From the NCBI GenBank assembly GCA_002733485.1, contig NVVU01000035.1, positions 1 to 5,136 on the forward strand: a stretch of 5,136 bases of DNA, in the 5' to 3' direction. Below the pieces are notes generated by a model. It had not been told where the DNA came from and ran no database searches. It was given only the letters and a program-made list of their open reading frames with translations. Numbering within the stretch: position 1 is the first letter of the stretch; every line of letters starts with the position of its first letter. Of this stretch, positions 1 to 5,136 are shown piece by piece. This DNA is from Robiginitomaculum sp. Lineage in GTDB: Bacteria > Pseudomonadota > Alphaproteobacteria > Caulobacterales > Maricaulaceae. A program made the translations under genes and the position numbers.

Positions 1-241
1 GGGTGATATCACCCGCCAGGCGCTTCTTGCCTGCTTCAAGGAAATCTTTCGACCATTTGTAGTACAAGCCCTGTGATATGCCTTCGTGGCGGCACAGCTC
101 GGCAATGCTGTCTTCACCGCGCAGGCCATCCAGCACAATGCGTATCTTTTCCTCAGCACCATACTGCTTGCGGGTTTTACGCTGAATGTTCCGAACAATC
201 CGCTCCCATGGCGATTGCTCACTTTTACGTTTTTGTCTCAT
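1..241 (-). CDS. IS3-family transposase OrfA, N-terminal part (runs off the left edge)
   Basis: Reading the minus strand from the ATG at 241 gives 80 uninterrupted codons to the window edge, beginning MRQKRKSEQSPWERIVRNIQ. The translation has the form of an IS3-family OrfA (transposase helix-turn-helix, HTH_Tnp_1-like). A basic N-terminus is followed by the stretch EEKIRIVLDGLRGEDSIAEL (about 31-50) and then GISQGLYYKWSKDFLEAGKK (about 55-74), the second half of the HTH that binds the element's terminal repeats. In this family OrfA is usually about 100 residues and is joined by programmed -1 frameshifting to OrfB, which carries the DDE catalytic core. That part would lie to the left of the window, so it cannot be judged whether the element is intact. 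A GGAG ribosome site at 248-251 lies six bases before the ATG and supports the start. No stop or frameshift is visible in the part shown. Confidence 0.9.
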   Translation of the reverse strand, partial: MRQKRKSEQSPWERIVRNIQRKTRKQYGAEEKIRIVLDGLRGEDSIAELCRHEGISQGLYYKWSKDFLEAGKKRLAGDIT

Positions 242-305
242 CTTTCTCTCCGTGAGATCAAGATGAACAAAAACCCTCCCTTAGCACAGTCCTAAATCAG
301 ACCCA
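1..305 (-). mobile_element. IS3-family insertion sequence, left (orfA-proximal) end, partial
   Basis: The orfA gene needs a short upstream segment ending in a terminal inverted repeat. On the minus strand, IS3-family ends normally begin 5'-TG. The sequence TGGGTCTGATTTAGGACTG, reading down from 305, is a plausible outer end, and 242-305 would then be the leader holding the OrfA promoter. An alternative TG start is at 324 (TGTTCCCCGTCAGCG). The opposite end of the element is outside the window, so neither the inverted repeat partner nor the flanking target duplication can be checked. The boundary is uncertain by about 20 bp, but the presence of the element is well supported by its OrfA. Confidence 0.5.
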
Positions 306-326
306 TAAGCGCTGACGGGGAACAAT

Positions 327-794
327 ATGTTAATAAGTTCTGACCCTAGAAGGCGGCAGCAGATTGTTGAACCTGCGATGCTTTTACAAGTTCTTGATCT
401 CGATAGACAACCTAACAAACGCAACAACCTAAAAGAACTGACCGATATAGAATGTGCAGAAAATTATTTCAAAATAGATGAATTACTAGATAGCGGAAAA
501 GCCAAAAACAAAACTAAAGCGGCAGAAATAATCGCTGGCGATTCTGACCCTGAAGAACTAAAAGCGGAACGAATACGCAAGAGTTATAGTCGCGGATACC
601 GTGTTGTTCATGGTAAAGGAACTTACCCAGATACGCCATATTCTGAAGAAGCACAAAAAAATGTGCTGAAAATGGAAGCCGAAATAATGGATAATACTTC
701 CCAGAGCGCTGCTTTGGTTTTTCAAAAATTCAGAGAAAGCTCCAAAATTGATCCAAAGTGCTCTAAGGACACTGATTCTACCAAGCAAAAATAA
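327..794 (+). CDS. hypothetical protein, AT-rich, possible HTH-like segment
   Basis: I do not recognise this 155-residue protein. It is soluble, highly charged, and has no signal peptide or membrane segment. Residues about 55-92 (lysine-rich GKAKNKTKAAEIIAGDSDPE, then ERIRKSYSRGYRV) resemble the pattern of a small helix-turn-helix followed by an Arg/Lys-rich recognition helix, as in some phage and plasmid proteins; this is inference from pattern only. The C-terminus (about 135-155) is Lys/Asp/Ser-rich and probably disordered. The ATG at 327 is preceded by GGGGAA (317-322), a usable ribosome site, and an in-frame stop lies at 306-308. Base composition is clearly more AT-rich than the minus-strand genes, and codons such as AAA, GAA and ATA are frequent, suggesting foreign origin. 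It is the only plus-strand gene here and lies between an IS end and the 3' end of a tRNA. The IS may have cut off the original promoter or N-terminus. A non-coding or decayed status cannot be fully excluded. Confidence 0.6.
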   Translation: MLISSDPRRRQQIVEPAMLLQVLDLDRQPNKRNNLKELTDIECAENYFKIDELLDSGKAKNKTKAAEIIAGDSDPEELKAERIRKSYSRGYRVVHGKGTYPDTPYSEEAQKNVLKMEAEIMDNTSQSAALVFQKFRESSKIDPKCSKDTDSTKQK

Positions 795-829
795 TCTACT
801 AACCTATTCTTTTCAATGCAGAATTTAGC

Positions 830-903
830 TGGAGCGGGTGAAGGGAATCGAACCCTCGTATTCAGCTTGGGAAGCTGCTGCTCTGCCATTGAGCTACACC
901 CGC
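830..903 (-). tRNA. tRNA-Gly, anticodon CCC
   Basis: The minus strand folds as a complete cloverleaf with encoded CCA. The acceptor stem GCGGGTG pairs perfectly with CACCCGC. The D arm is GCTC/GAGC with loop AATGGCA. The anticodon arm is GCAGC-TTCCCAA-GCTGA, with anticodon CCC at 869-871 on the complementary strand. The variable loop is four bases (ATAC). The T arm is GAGGG-TTCGATT-CCCTT, the discriminator is T, and CCA ends at 830. The anticodon loop matches the known bacterial tRNA-Gly(CCC), which decodes GGG codons. Positions 27 and 43 form a G-A pair rather than a Watson-Crick pair; the other four anticodon-stem pairs are intact. Foreign-looking DNA begins right after its 3' end. Confidence 0.96.
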
Positions 904-924
904 GAAAGGTCGTTTATCTGGTGC

Positions 925-952
925 AGTATACCCACCCGGGACGGTGCGCCAA
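925..952 (-). promoter_or_regulatory. putative sigma-70-type promoter for tRNA-Gly
   Basis: On the minus strand a TTGGCG -35-like box (947-952) is separated by 16 bases from a TATACT -10 box (925-930, five of six consensus). Transcription would begin near 918, giving a leader of about 15 bases before the mature tRNA at 903, as is usual for tRNA genes. The only gene upstream is the XRE regulator ending at 967. Read-through from that operon is possible because no clear terminator separates them. Confidence 0.45.
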
Positions 953-966
953 GCGGGGGGGTGCAG

Positions 967-1173
967 CTATTTCTGTTCCTCGACTTGATCATCAAAAATG
1001 TCCTCTATGCGCCGTTCAAACAGGCGGGAAATGGCAAAGGCCAGCGGCAAGGATGGGTCGTATTTCCCGGTTTCAATGGCATTAATGCTCTGGCGGGAAA
1101 CATCCAGATGTTCGGCCAGCACGGCCTGGCTCCACCGGCGCTCGGCCCGCAAAACCCGTAGGGTGTTTTTCAT
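967..1173 (-). CDS. XRE (Cro/CI)-family small DNA-binding regulator
   Basis: This 68-residue protein is essentially a single HTH_3 domain. Residues 2-14 (KNTLRVLRAERRW) form helix 1, SQAVLAEHLDVS (15-26) contains the first HTH helix and turn, and RQSINAIETGKYDPSLPLAF (27-46) contains the recognition helix and the conserved ETGKYDPSLPLA signature of small single-domain Cro/CI regulators. The tail LFERRIEDIFDDQVEEQK packs against the domain in relatives and may mediate dimerisation. A longer reading frame exists upstream, but the ATG at 1173 is preferred. The homology begins exactly there, a GGGGA ribosome site (1179-1183) precedes it, and its ATG overlaps the TGA stop of the upstream membrane-protein gene (ATGA), which implies translational coupling. 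The likely role is repression of its own operon through the inverted repeat at 1833-1848; this is inferred, not shown. Confidence 0.92.
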   Translation of the reverse strand: MKNTLRVLRAERRWSQAVLAEHLDVSRQSINAIETGKYDPSLPLAFAISRLFERRIEDIFDDQVEEQK

Positions 1174-1781
1174 TTGAATCCCCGGCGAACAAAAGGTTGC
1201 ACGAGCCCAAACAGTCCAAAGAAAACGGGCACGATCAGGTAAAGCGGGAAATCCGGGGCTTCGGCAAAATTTTCCATAAATCCCCACATGGCCGTAAAAA
1301 AGAGGGTCATGGCCGTGCTGAGCAGGATGCTGCGAGTAAGGATCATGCGTTCAAATTCATCTACATCGGGGTCAGCCATAAACAGCGCCATCGCCCAGAT
1401 GAGACCGCCGATAGGCAAAGTCGTCAGAACGGCCAAAAAGGTTTTGATATGCAAAGACAGGGTGAACTGGTCAAGGGCCACAATAGAGGCCATCAGAAAG
1501 ACGGCATAAAGAAGCATGCTGATGCCCAGACGTCTCATATAACGGCGCACCGGCGCGGCGCGGCGTGGCGATAACGGCGTAGCGGAATGATTTCTAAAAT
1601 AATGGCTGGCCAGTGAAAAGAGGGCTATTAGCGGAAGGATGGGGACAAAATAAAACAGAACCGAAAGACCATAAGGCAGATCTTCGCGCGGCATAAAGGT
1701 AAATGCGCCCCATTCAAGAGCCATAAAAGCAATGAATAGCCCAGAAACCCTAAGCATAAATTGCCGTTTTTGAGGGGACAT
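1170..1781 (-). CDS. six-helix inner-membrane protein of unknown function, paired with XRE regulator
   Basis: The product is about 203 residues with six predicted hydrophobic helices at roughly 9-30, 38-60, 85-105, 115-136, 148-168 and 179-198. A strongly basic loop (about 61-84, with RRAAPVRRYMRR) lies between helices 2 and 3, suggesting it is cytoplasmic. An acidic stretch DPDVDEFERMI (137-147) lies between helices 4 and 5. The pattern of an acidic D-E-F-x-R motif before helix 5 and a downstream XRE gene recalls a family of uncharacterised alphaproteobacterial membrane proteins that are usually paired with a small XRE regulator; that resemblance is from memory. No catalytic or ligand-binding motif is visible, so no function is assigned. 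The start is set at the ATG at 1781 because GGAG (1788-1791) sits six bases before it. The upstream in-frame ATG at 1793 has no ribosome site and lies only about 10 bases from the predicted transcription start. Confidence 0.85.
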   Translation of the reverse strand: MSPQKRQFMLRVSGLFIAFMALEWGAFTFMPREDLPYGLSVLFYFVPILPLIALFSLASHYFRNHSATPLSPRRAAPVRRYMRRLGISMLLYAVFLMASIVALDQFTLSLHIKTFLAVLTTLPIGGLIWAMALFMADPDVDEFERMILTRSILLSTAMTLFFTAMWGFMENFAEAPDFPLYLIVPVFFGLFGLVQPFVRRGFK

Positions 1782-1787
1782 TTTCTT

Positions 1788-1791
1788 CTCC
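1788..1791 (-). promoter_or_regulatory. ribosome binding site that decides the membrane-protein start
   Basis: GGAG on the minus strand, followed by AAGAAA and then ATG at 1781. It overlaps the last base of the upstream in-frame ATG (1793-1791), so that ATG cannot be the start served by this site. This shortens the protein by four residues relative to the longest reading frame. Confidence 0.7.
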
Positions 1792-1808
1792 ATTAGTCAA
1801 TTGTGCTT

Positions 1809-1837
1809 TACATAATTTGCATGCCAAAATTTGTCAA
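1809..1837 (-). promoter_or_regulatory. promoter of the membrane-protein/XRE operon
   Basis: The minus strand has a perfect TTGACA -35 box (1832-1837), a 17-base spacer and a TATGTA -10-like box (1809-1814). The -10 match is only moderate. Transcription would start near 1802, giving a leader of about 20 bases before the ATG at 1781, with the GGAG site well placed inside it. Confidence 0.6.
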
Positions 1838-1848
1838 GTATCATTGAC
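1833..1848 (-). promoter_or_regulatory. inverted repeat overlapping the -35 box, candidate XRE operator
   Basis: On the minus strand the sequence is GTCAA-TGATAC-TTGAC, an exact five-base inverted repeat with a six-base spacer. The right arm lies within the TTGACA -35 hexamer, so a dimer bound here would block RNA polymerase. The XRE protein encoded second in this operon is the obvious candidate ligand, as such small Cro/CI proteins commonly autorepress. The repeat is seen directly; the operator role is inferred. Confidence 0.45.
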
Positions 1849-1900
1849 TTGCGTGCAATCTGCTTTCCCTGCCGGTTTCACCTGTATTGCGCCTATGGTA

Positions 1901-1939
1901 AAATAAAAAACCCGCGCCAGAGTGTTCTGGCGCGGGTTT
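1901..1939 (-). terminator. strong rho-independent terminator of the M13 peptidase gene
   Basis: A perfect 14-bp stem (1908-1921 with 1926-1939, core CCCGCGCCAGA) encloses a four-base loop. Read on the minus strand it is followed by TTTTTTATTTTACC. It begins about 22 bases after the peptidase stop codon at 1962. On the plus strand the stem is followed by only three T residues, so it acts mainly for minus-strand transcription. It insulates the peptidase gene from the downstream membrane-protein/XRE operon, which has its own promoter. Confidence 0.93.
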
Positions 1940-1961
1940 GACTGAGGTCTGGAAATCAGGA

Positions 1962-4034
1962 TTACCAGATTTTGACCCGTTCTTCTGGCGGCAAATACAT
2001 GGCGTCGCCTTCCTTGACATCAAAGGCGTCATACCAGGCATCCACATTGCGTACCACGCCATTGGTCCGGTATTGCCCCGGTGAATGCGGATTGGTGGTT
2101 AGCTGGTTGATCAGGGCTTCATCGCGGGTTTTACTGCGCCAGATCTGTCCCCAGGAAAGAAACAGGCGCTGGTCGCCGCTAAAGCCGTCGATCACGGGGG
2201 CTTTCTTGCCTTTCAGTGACAATTTGTAGGCGGTATAGGCGAAATTAATGCCGCCCAGATCGCCGATATTTTCACCCATGGTCAGCTCGCCATTAACGTG
2301 ATGACCCTCAATGGGTTCAAACGCATCATATTGCTTGCCCAGCTTGGCAGCGCGCTCATCAAAGGCCTTGGCGTCGGTCTTGGTCCACCAGTCGCGCAAC
2401 ATGCCGGTGCCATCGGATTTGCGGCCCTGATCATCAAAACCATGGCCCATTTCATGGCCGATCACCGCACCAATGCCGCCATAATTGACGGCCATGTCTG
2501 CATTAGGGTCAAAGAACGGGGCCTGTAAAATGGCGGCCGGGAACACGATCTCATTGCGGGGTGGTGAATAGTAGGCATTTACCGTTTGCGGGCTCATGAA
2601 CCACTCACCCTTGTCGATCGGTCCGCCGAGCTTGGATATATTGTCGTGATAGGCCCATAAATTGCCGGCGCGGATATTGCCGATCAGGTCATCGCGTTTA
2701 ATGGTCATGGAAGAATAGTCTTTCCACTTCTCAGGATAACCAATTTTGGGGGTAAAGGCGGCCAGTTTTTTGTGCGCTTCGATCTTGGTTTCCGGTGACA
2801 TCCATTCCAGGCTGTCGATGTGCTGGCCGAGCGCCGTGCGCAGATTTTCCACCAGTTCCACCATTTTAACTTTGGATTCGGGCGGGAAATATTTCTTTAC
2901 ATAGACTTGGCCGATGGCTTCGCCCAACGTGCCGCTAACCAGACGCACACCGCGCTTCCACCGGTCGCGCTGTTGGGGCTGCCCGCGTAAAATGGTGCCA
3001 TAAAAGGCGAAGTTTTCATCATCGAAAACCTTGGGTAATTGCCCGGCATATCCGCTTAGCGTGTTGAACGCCATATAGGCTTTCCAGTCTTCGACCGACG
3101 TGCCAGCAAAATCCTTGGCCAGTTTGGGAAAGGCGCTTTTTTCCTGTACGACAACGGACTTCAGATCAAGACCAGCGGTTTGGGTGGCCAGTTTCCAGGG
3201 GTAACCCGGGGCAAAGCTGACCAGTTCTTCCATGGTCATTTTATTGTAGGTCAGGTCGCGATTGCGGCGGTCCTTGCGCGGCCATTGATCTTTGGACAGG
3301 CGCGTTTCCAGTGCCATAATGGCATCGGCTTTGGCGGTGGCATTTTCAATGCCGGCCAGATCAAGCATGTTGGCTATATAATTGACATAGGCAACGCGAA
3401 TATCCTGAAAACGCTGATCGTCTTTCAGGTAATAATCCCGGTCCGGCAGGCCCAGACCTGCTTGACCGGTATAGAAGGCATATTGGTCTGGTTGTTTGGA
3501 ATCGATATTGACAAATCCGCCAAAAACGCCGCCGACTTGCAGATCAGGGGATGACATTAATACGGCAACATCGTCATGGGTTTTAACCGCATCGATTTTA
3601 TTCAGATCGTTCTGAATAGGGCTGAGGCCCTTGGCCTCTATGGTCTTGGTATCCATATAGCTGGCAAAAAGGTCGCCGATTTTCTGCTCGGCACTACCCG
3701 GGCTTGCAGCCTTGGCGGCGGCTTCTTCGATAATGGCCTTGACCTGTTTTTCTGAACGATCGGCCAGTACGGAAAACGAGCCATAGCGCGTTCGATCTTC
3801 GGGGATGTCAAACGTGTCCAGCCAGTGGCCATTCACATAACGAAAGAAATCATCGCCGGGTTTTACGCTTACGTCCATATCGGCTAGCTCAACGCCGAAA
3901 TCACCCAGTTCGGGCGTGGTTATGGCAACCGATTTTGTGTCGTTATTGTCCGCCGTTTTAGAGGTGTCACTGGCCGGTGTGCAGGCGGTGAGCAGAGCAA
4001 TCGCCGCGCCGGTAATCAGATAATGCTTTTTCAT
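1962..4034 (-). CDS. M13-family zinc metallopeptidase (neprilysin/PepO type), lipoprotein
   Basis: The complete 690-residue protein has the usual length of family M13. The N-terminus MKKHYLITGAAIALLTAC is a lipoprotein signal peptide with lipobox LTAC and lipidated Cys18. A linker rich in Ser/Thr/Asp (19-40) follows, so the enzyme is expected to be membrane-anchored and to face the periplasm. The M13 N-terminal domain starts at about 52 (MDVSVKPGDDFFRYVNGHWL). The catalytic domain shows NAYYSPPRNEIVFPAAIL (486-503, substrate-binding Asn-Ala-Tyr and FPAAIL), then HEMGH (527-531; zinc ligands His527 and His531, catalytic Glu528). Next come GENIGDLGG (587-595; third zinc ligand Glu588, Asp592), then NPHSPGQYR (648-656; His650 and Arg656 correspond to neprilysin His711 and Arg717). 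The protein ends MYLPPEERVKIW; the terminal CxxW of eukaryotic members is VKIW here, lacking the cysteine. The family cleaves oligopeptides on the amino side of hydrophobic residues; the substrate here is unknown. The start is supported by AAGGA ten bases upstream. It appears to be a single-gene unit. Confidence 0.97.
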   Translation of the reverse strand: MKKHYLITGAAIALLTACTPASDTSKTADNNDTKSVAITTPELGDFGVELADMDVSVKPGDDFFRYVNGHWLDTFDIPEDRTRYGSFSVLADRSEKQVKAIIEEAAAKAASPGSAEQKIGDLFASYMDTKTIEAKGLSPIQNDLNKIDAVKTHDDVAVLMSSPDLQVGGVFGGFVNIDSKQPDQYAFYTGQAGLGLPDRDYYLKDDQRFQDIRVAYVNYIANMLDLAGIENATAKADAIMALETRLSKDQWPRKDRRNRDLTYNKMTMEELVSFAPGYPWKLATQTAGLDLKSVVVQEKSAFPKLAKDFAGTSVEDWKAYMAFNTLSGYAGQLPKVFDDENFAFYGTILRGQPQQRDRWKRGVRLVSGTLGEAIGQVYVKKYFPPESKVKMVELVENLRTALGQHIDSLEWMSPETKIEAHKKLAAFTPKIGYPEKWKDYSSMTIKRDDLIGNIRAGNLWAYHDNISKLGGPIDKGEWFMSPQTVNAYYSPPRNEIVFPAAILQAPFFDPNADMAVNYGGIGAVIGHEMGHGFDDQGRKSDGTGMLRDWWTKTDAKAFDERAAKLGKQYDAFEPIEGHHVNGELTMGENIGDLGGINFAYTAYKLSLKGKKAPVIDGFSGDQRLFLSWGQIWRSKTRDEALINQLTTNPHSPGQYRTNGVVRNVDAWYDAFDVKEGDAMYLPPEERVKIW

Positions 4035-4073
4035 GTGATGGAGTTCCTTCTTTTTCCACGTAAATTTAACGCC

Positions 4074-4104
4074 AAAGCCCCCAGCCGCAAGGGCTGGAGG
4101 CTTT
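4074..4104 (-). terminator. hairpin between the RND permease and the M13 peptidase genes, possible terminator
   Basis: AAAGCC (4074-4079) pairs with GGCTTT (4099-4104) and CCAGCC (4081-4086) pairs with GGCTGG (4092-4097), with one C-A mismatch (4080/4098) and a five-base loop. On the minus strand the stem ends in only three T residues and continues GGCGTTAAATTT, so the U-tract is weak. It starts about 29 bases after the permease stop at 4133. It probably terminates or attenuates transcription before the peptidase gene. I see no convincing promoter for the peptidase between here and 4034. Confidence 0.55.
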
Positions 4105-4132
4105 ATGGATATTAATCTTTGTTAAGGTGAGT

Positions 4133-5136
4133 TTATTCGGCGGGTAATACCTCCAGATGATCAACGTCTTCATCCTGAATTTCTTCCAGGCTTTCACCAA
4201 AGTGCGGTTGTTTCACCCCGGTAATCAGCCATACAAAAAAGCGGCGGATATCGGCGCCAATGGCATAAAGCGCTGGCACGAAGAACAGGGTGACAAAGAG
4301 CGCAAACAACACGCCATAGGAAAGGCCGATGGCCACCGGGATGAGCACTTGTGCCTGTATGGATTTGGCCAGTAATAAAGGCAAAAGGCCCACAAAGGTG
4401 GTTAGCGATGTCAGAATGATCGGGCGAAAACGCTCGGTCCCGGCCTCGACCAGCGCGCGGGCACCGCCTGTGCCATTGGCTCTCAGCCGGTTCACATAGT
4501 CCACCAGCACCAGATTGTCATTCACCGCCACCCCGGCCGCCGCCATAAATCCCAATAGCGAAAACAGGTTCATCGACTGTCCCAGCACCAGATGCCCCAG
4601 TACCGCCCCCATAAAACAGAACGGGATGGCTGCAAATAGGATCAGCAGGGGTTGCGCATAAGAGCGAAAGGCGATGGCCACCAGAATATAAGCGACACCA
4701 AAGGCAATGAGCGACAGGGTGATCAGTTCTTTCATGAATTCGGCCTGACCCTGGGCCCGGCCAATATCGCCGCGACGTACTTGGGGATGGTTTGCATCAA
4801 ATTCAGTAAAGAAATTTTCTTTCAGGTCTTTTTGAATTTCACCAATGCGTTCGGTGACCACTTCGGCGCTGACCACAATTGCCCGTTGACGCTCCCGGCG
4901 CAGGATCTGACTGATCCCTGGGGCAAAGTGCATTTCAGCGACGGCATAAAGCGGGACCTCACGTCCATCAGCGGCGCGGATACGCATGTTTTTCAAGAAG
5001 TCGAGCGACTCGCGATCTTTTCGCGGATAACGCACATACACCCGAACATCCTTGCCGTCACGGGGCAGGCGTTGCACCGCATCACCAAAGAAGCCCTGGC
5101 GGATCTGGCGAGCGACATCGGTGATGGTAATGCCTA
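4133..5136 (-). CDS. RND-type (AcrB/HAE-like) efflux permease, C-terminal third; 5' end outside the window
   Basis: The reading frame is open to the right edge, giving 333 complete residues. A GTG at 5077 is internal, not a start, since the homologous sequence continues upstream (GITITDVARQIRQGFFGDAV). The first ~115 residues are part of the second periplasmic docking/porter region, with QRLPRDGKDVRVYVRYP and VPLYAVAEMHFAPGISQI typical of this subfamily. Transmembrane segments 8-12 follow: about 135-155 (with the FRSYAQPLLIL loop after), 163-184, 189-213, 237-256 and 263-292. Then comes a cytoplasmic acidic tail ending LEVLPAE. Hallmarks are RFRPIILTSLTTFVGLLPLL and the end-of-TM12 VPALYAI. 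Full-length members are about 1,000-1,050 residues and form inner-membrane trimers, exporting drugs or other hydrophobic compounds by proton antiport with a periplasmic adaptor and an outer-membrane channel. In TM10 the AcrB Lys940 position reads N within VNDNLVLVDY. Partner genes are expected to the right and are not visible, so the substrate is not assignable. Confidence 0.95.
   Translation of the reverse strand, partial: GITITDVARQIRQGFFGDAVQRLPRDGKDVRVYVRYPRKDRESLDFLKNMRIRAADGREVPLYAVAEMHFAPGISQILRRERQRAIVVSAEVVTERIGEIQKDLKENFFTEFDANHPQVRRGDIGRAQGQAEFMKELITLSLIAFGVAYILVAIAFRSYAQPLLILFAAIPFCFMGAVLGHLVLGQSMNLFSLLGFMAAAGVAVNDNLVLVDYVNRLRANGTGGARALVEAGTERFRPIILTSLTTFVGLLPLLLAKSIQAQVLIPVAIGLSYGVLFALFVTLFFVPALYAIGADIRRFFVWLITGVKQPHFGESLEEIQDEDVDHLEVLPAE

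Noticed and set aside
86..295. Plus-strand open frames at 73-255 and 86-295
   Set aside because: They lie antisense to the clear OrfA reading frame on the minus strand, with no ribosome site and no sensible protein features.
558..788. Minus-strand 76-codon frame opposite the AT-rich gene
   Set aside because: No ribosome site; the Phe/Ile-rich composition is what the antisense of a Lys/Glu-rich gene gives. The plus-strand gene has a better start and composition.
804..829. Terminator for the tRNA or for the AT-rich gene between the two
   Set aside because: No hairpin followed by a T-run was found on either strand in this short gap.
816..1161. Plus-strand open frames across the tRNA and XRE region
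   Set aside because: They translate the antisense of the tRNA-Gly and the XRE gene. The peptide segment EGNRTLVFSLGSCCSAIEL and its alternative frame are well-known spurious translations of tRNA antisense.
1174..1287. N-terminal extension of the XRE protein to 106 residues
   Set aside because: The extra 38 residues overlap the membrane-protein gene, show no domain homology, and the ATG at 1173 has a ribosome site and ATGA coupling.
1197..1574. Plus-strand open frame of 125 codons (and 1288-1509)
   Set aside because: Antisense to the membrane-protein gene, whose hydrophobic helices read as Lys/His/Gln-rich low-complexity sequence in this frame.
3180..3554. Plus-strand 124-codon frame and smaller frames inside 1962-4034
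   Set aside because: Fully antisense to the M13 peptidase, which has an unbroken frame with all catalytic motifs.
1..5136. CRISPR array or tandem repeat array
   Set aside because: No regularly spaced repeated units were seen by eye on either strand.

Overview
The window looks like a chromosomal segment from an alphaproteobacterium with medium GC content. This is an inference from the tRNA-Gly sequence, the style of the Cro/CI-type regulator, the lipid-anchored M13 peptidase and the IS3-type OrfA. No 16S or other phylogenetic marker is present. Every recognisable gene except one is on the minus strand.

Region 1 (about 1-830) looks accessory. It holds the 5' part of an IS3-family OrfA gene running off the left edge, the outer end of that element, and an AT-rich plus-strand gene of unknown function (327-794). 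That gene converges on a tRNA-Gly(CCC) gene (830-903, minus). This DNA abuts the 3' end of the tRNA, which is the classic attachment position for integrated elements, so the region may be the edge of a genomic island or its remnant. No integrase or repeated att site is visible.

Region 2 (904-1850) is ordinary chromosome: a likely tRNA promoter, then a two-gene minus-strand operon. The operon encodes a six-helix membrane protein and, overlapping it by ATGA, a 68-residue XRE-type DNA-binding protein. Its probable promoter has a perfect TTGACA -35 box inside an inverted repeat (GTCAA-N6-TTGAC), which suggests autoregulation.

Region 3 (1900-4034) is one complete lipoprotein zinc metallopeptidase of family M13 (neprilysin/PepO type) with all key active-site motifs, followed by a strong rho-independent terminator.

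Region 4 (4075-5136) is the C-terminal third of an RND-type efflux permease that continues past the right edge, followed by a weaker hairpin that may terminate it before the peptidase gene.

No CRISPR array, toxin-antitoxin pair, phage structural gene or clearly new multi-gene system is visible. The least explained items are the AT-rich gene beside the tRNA and the membrane-protein/XRE pair.
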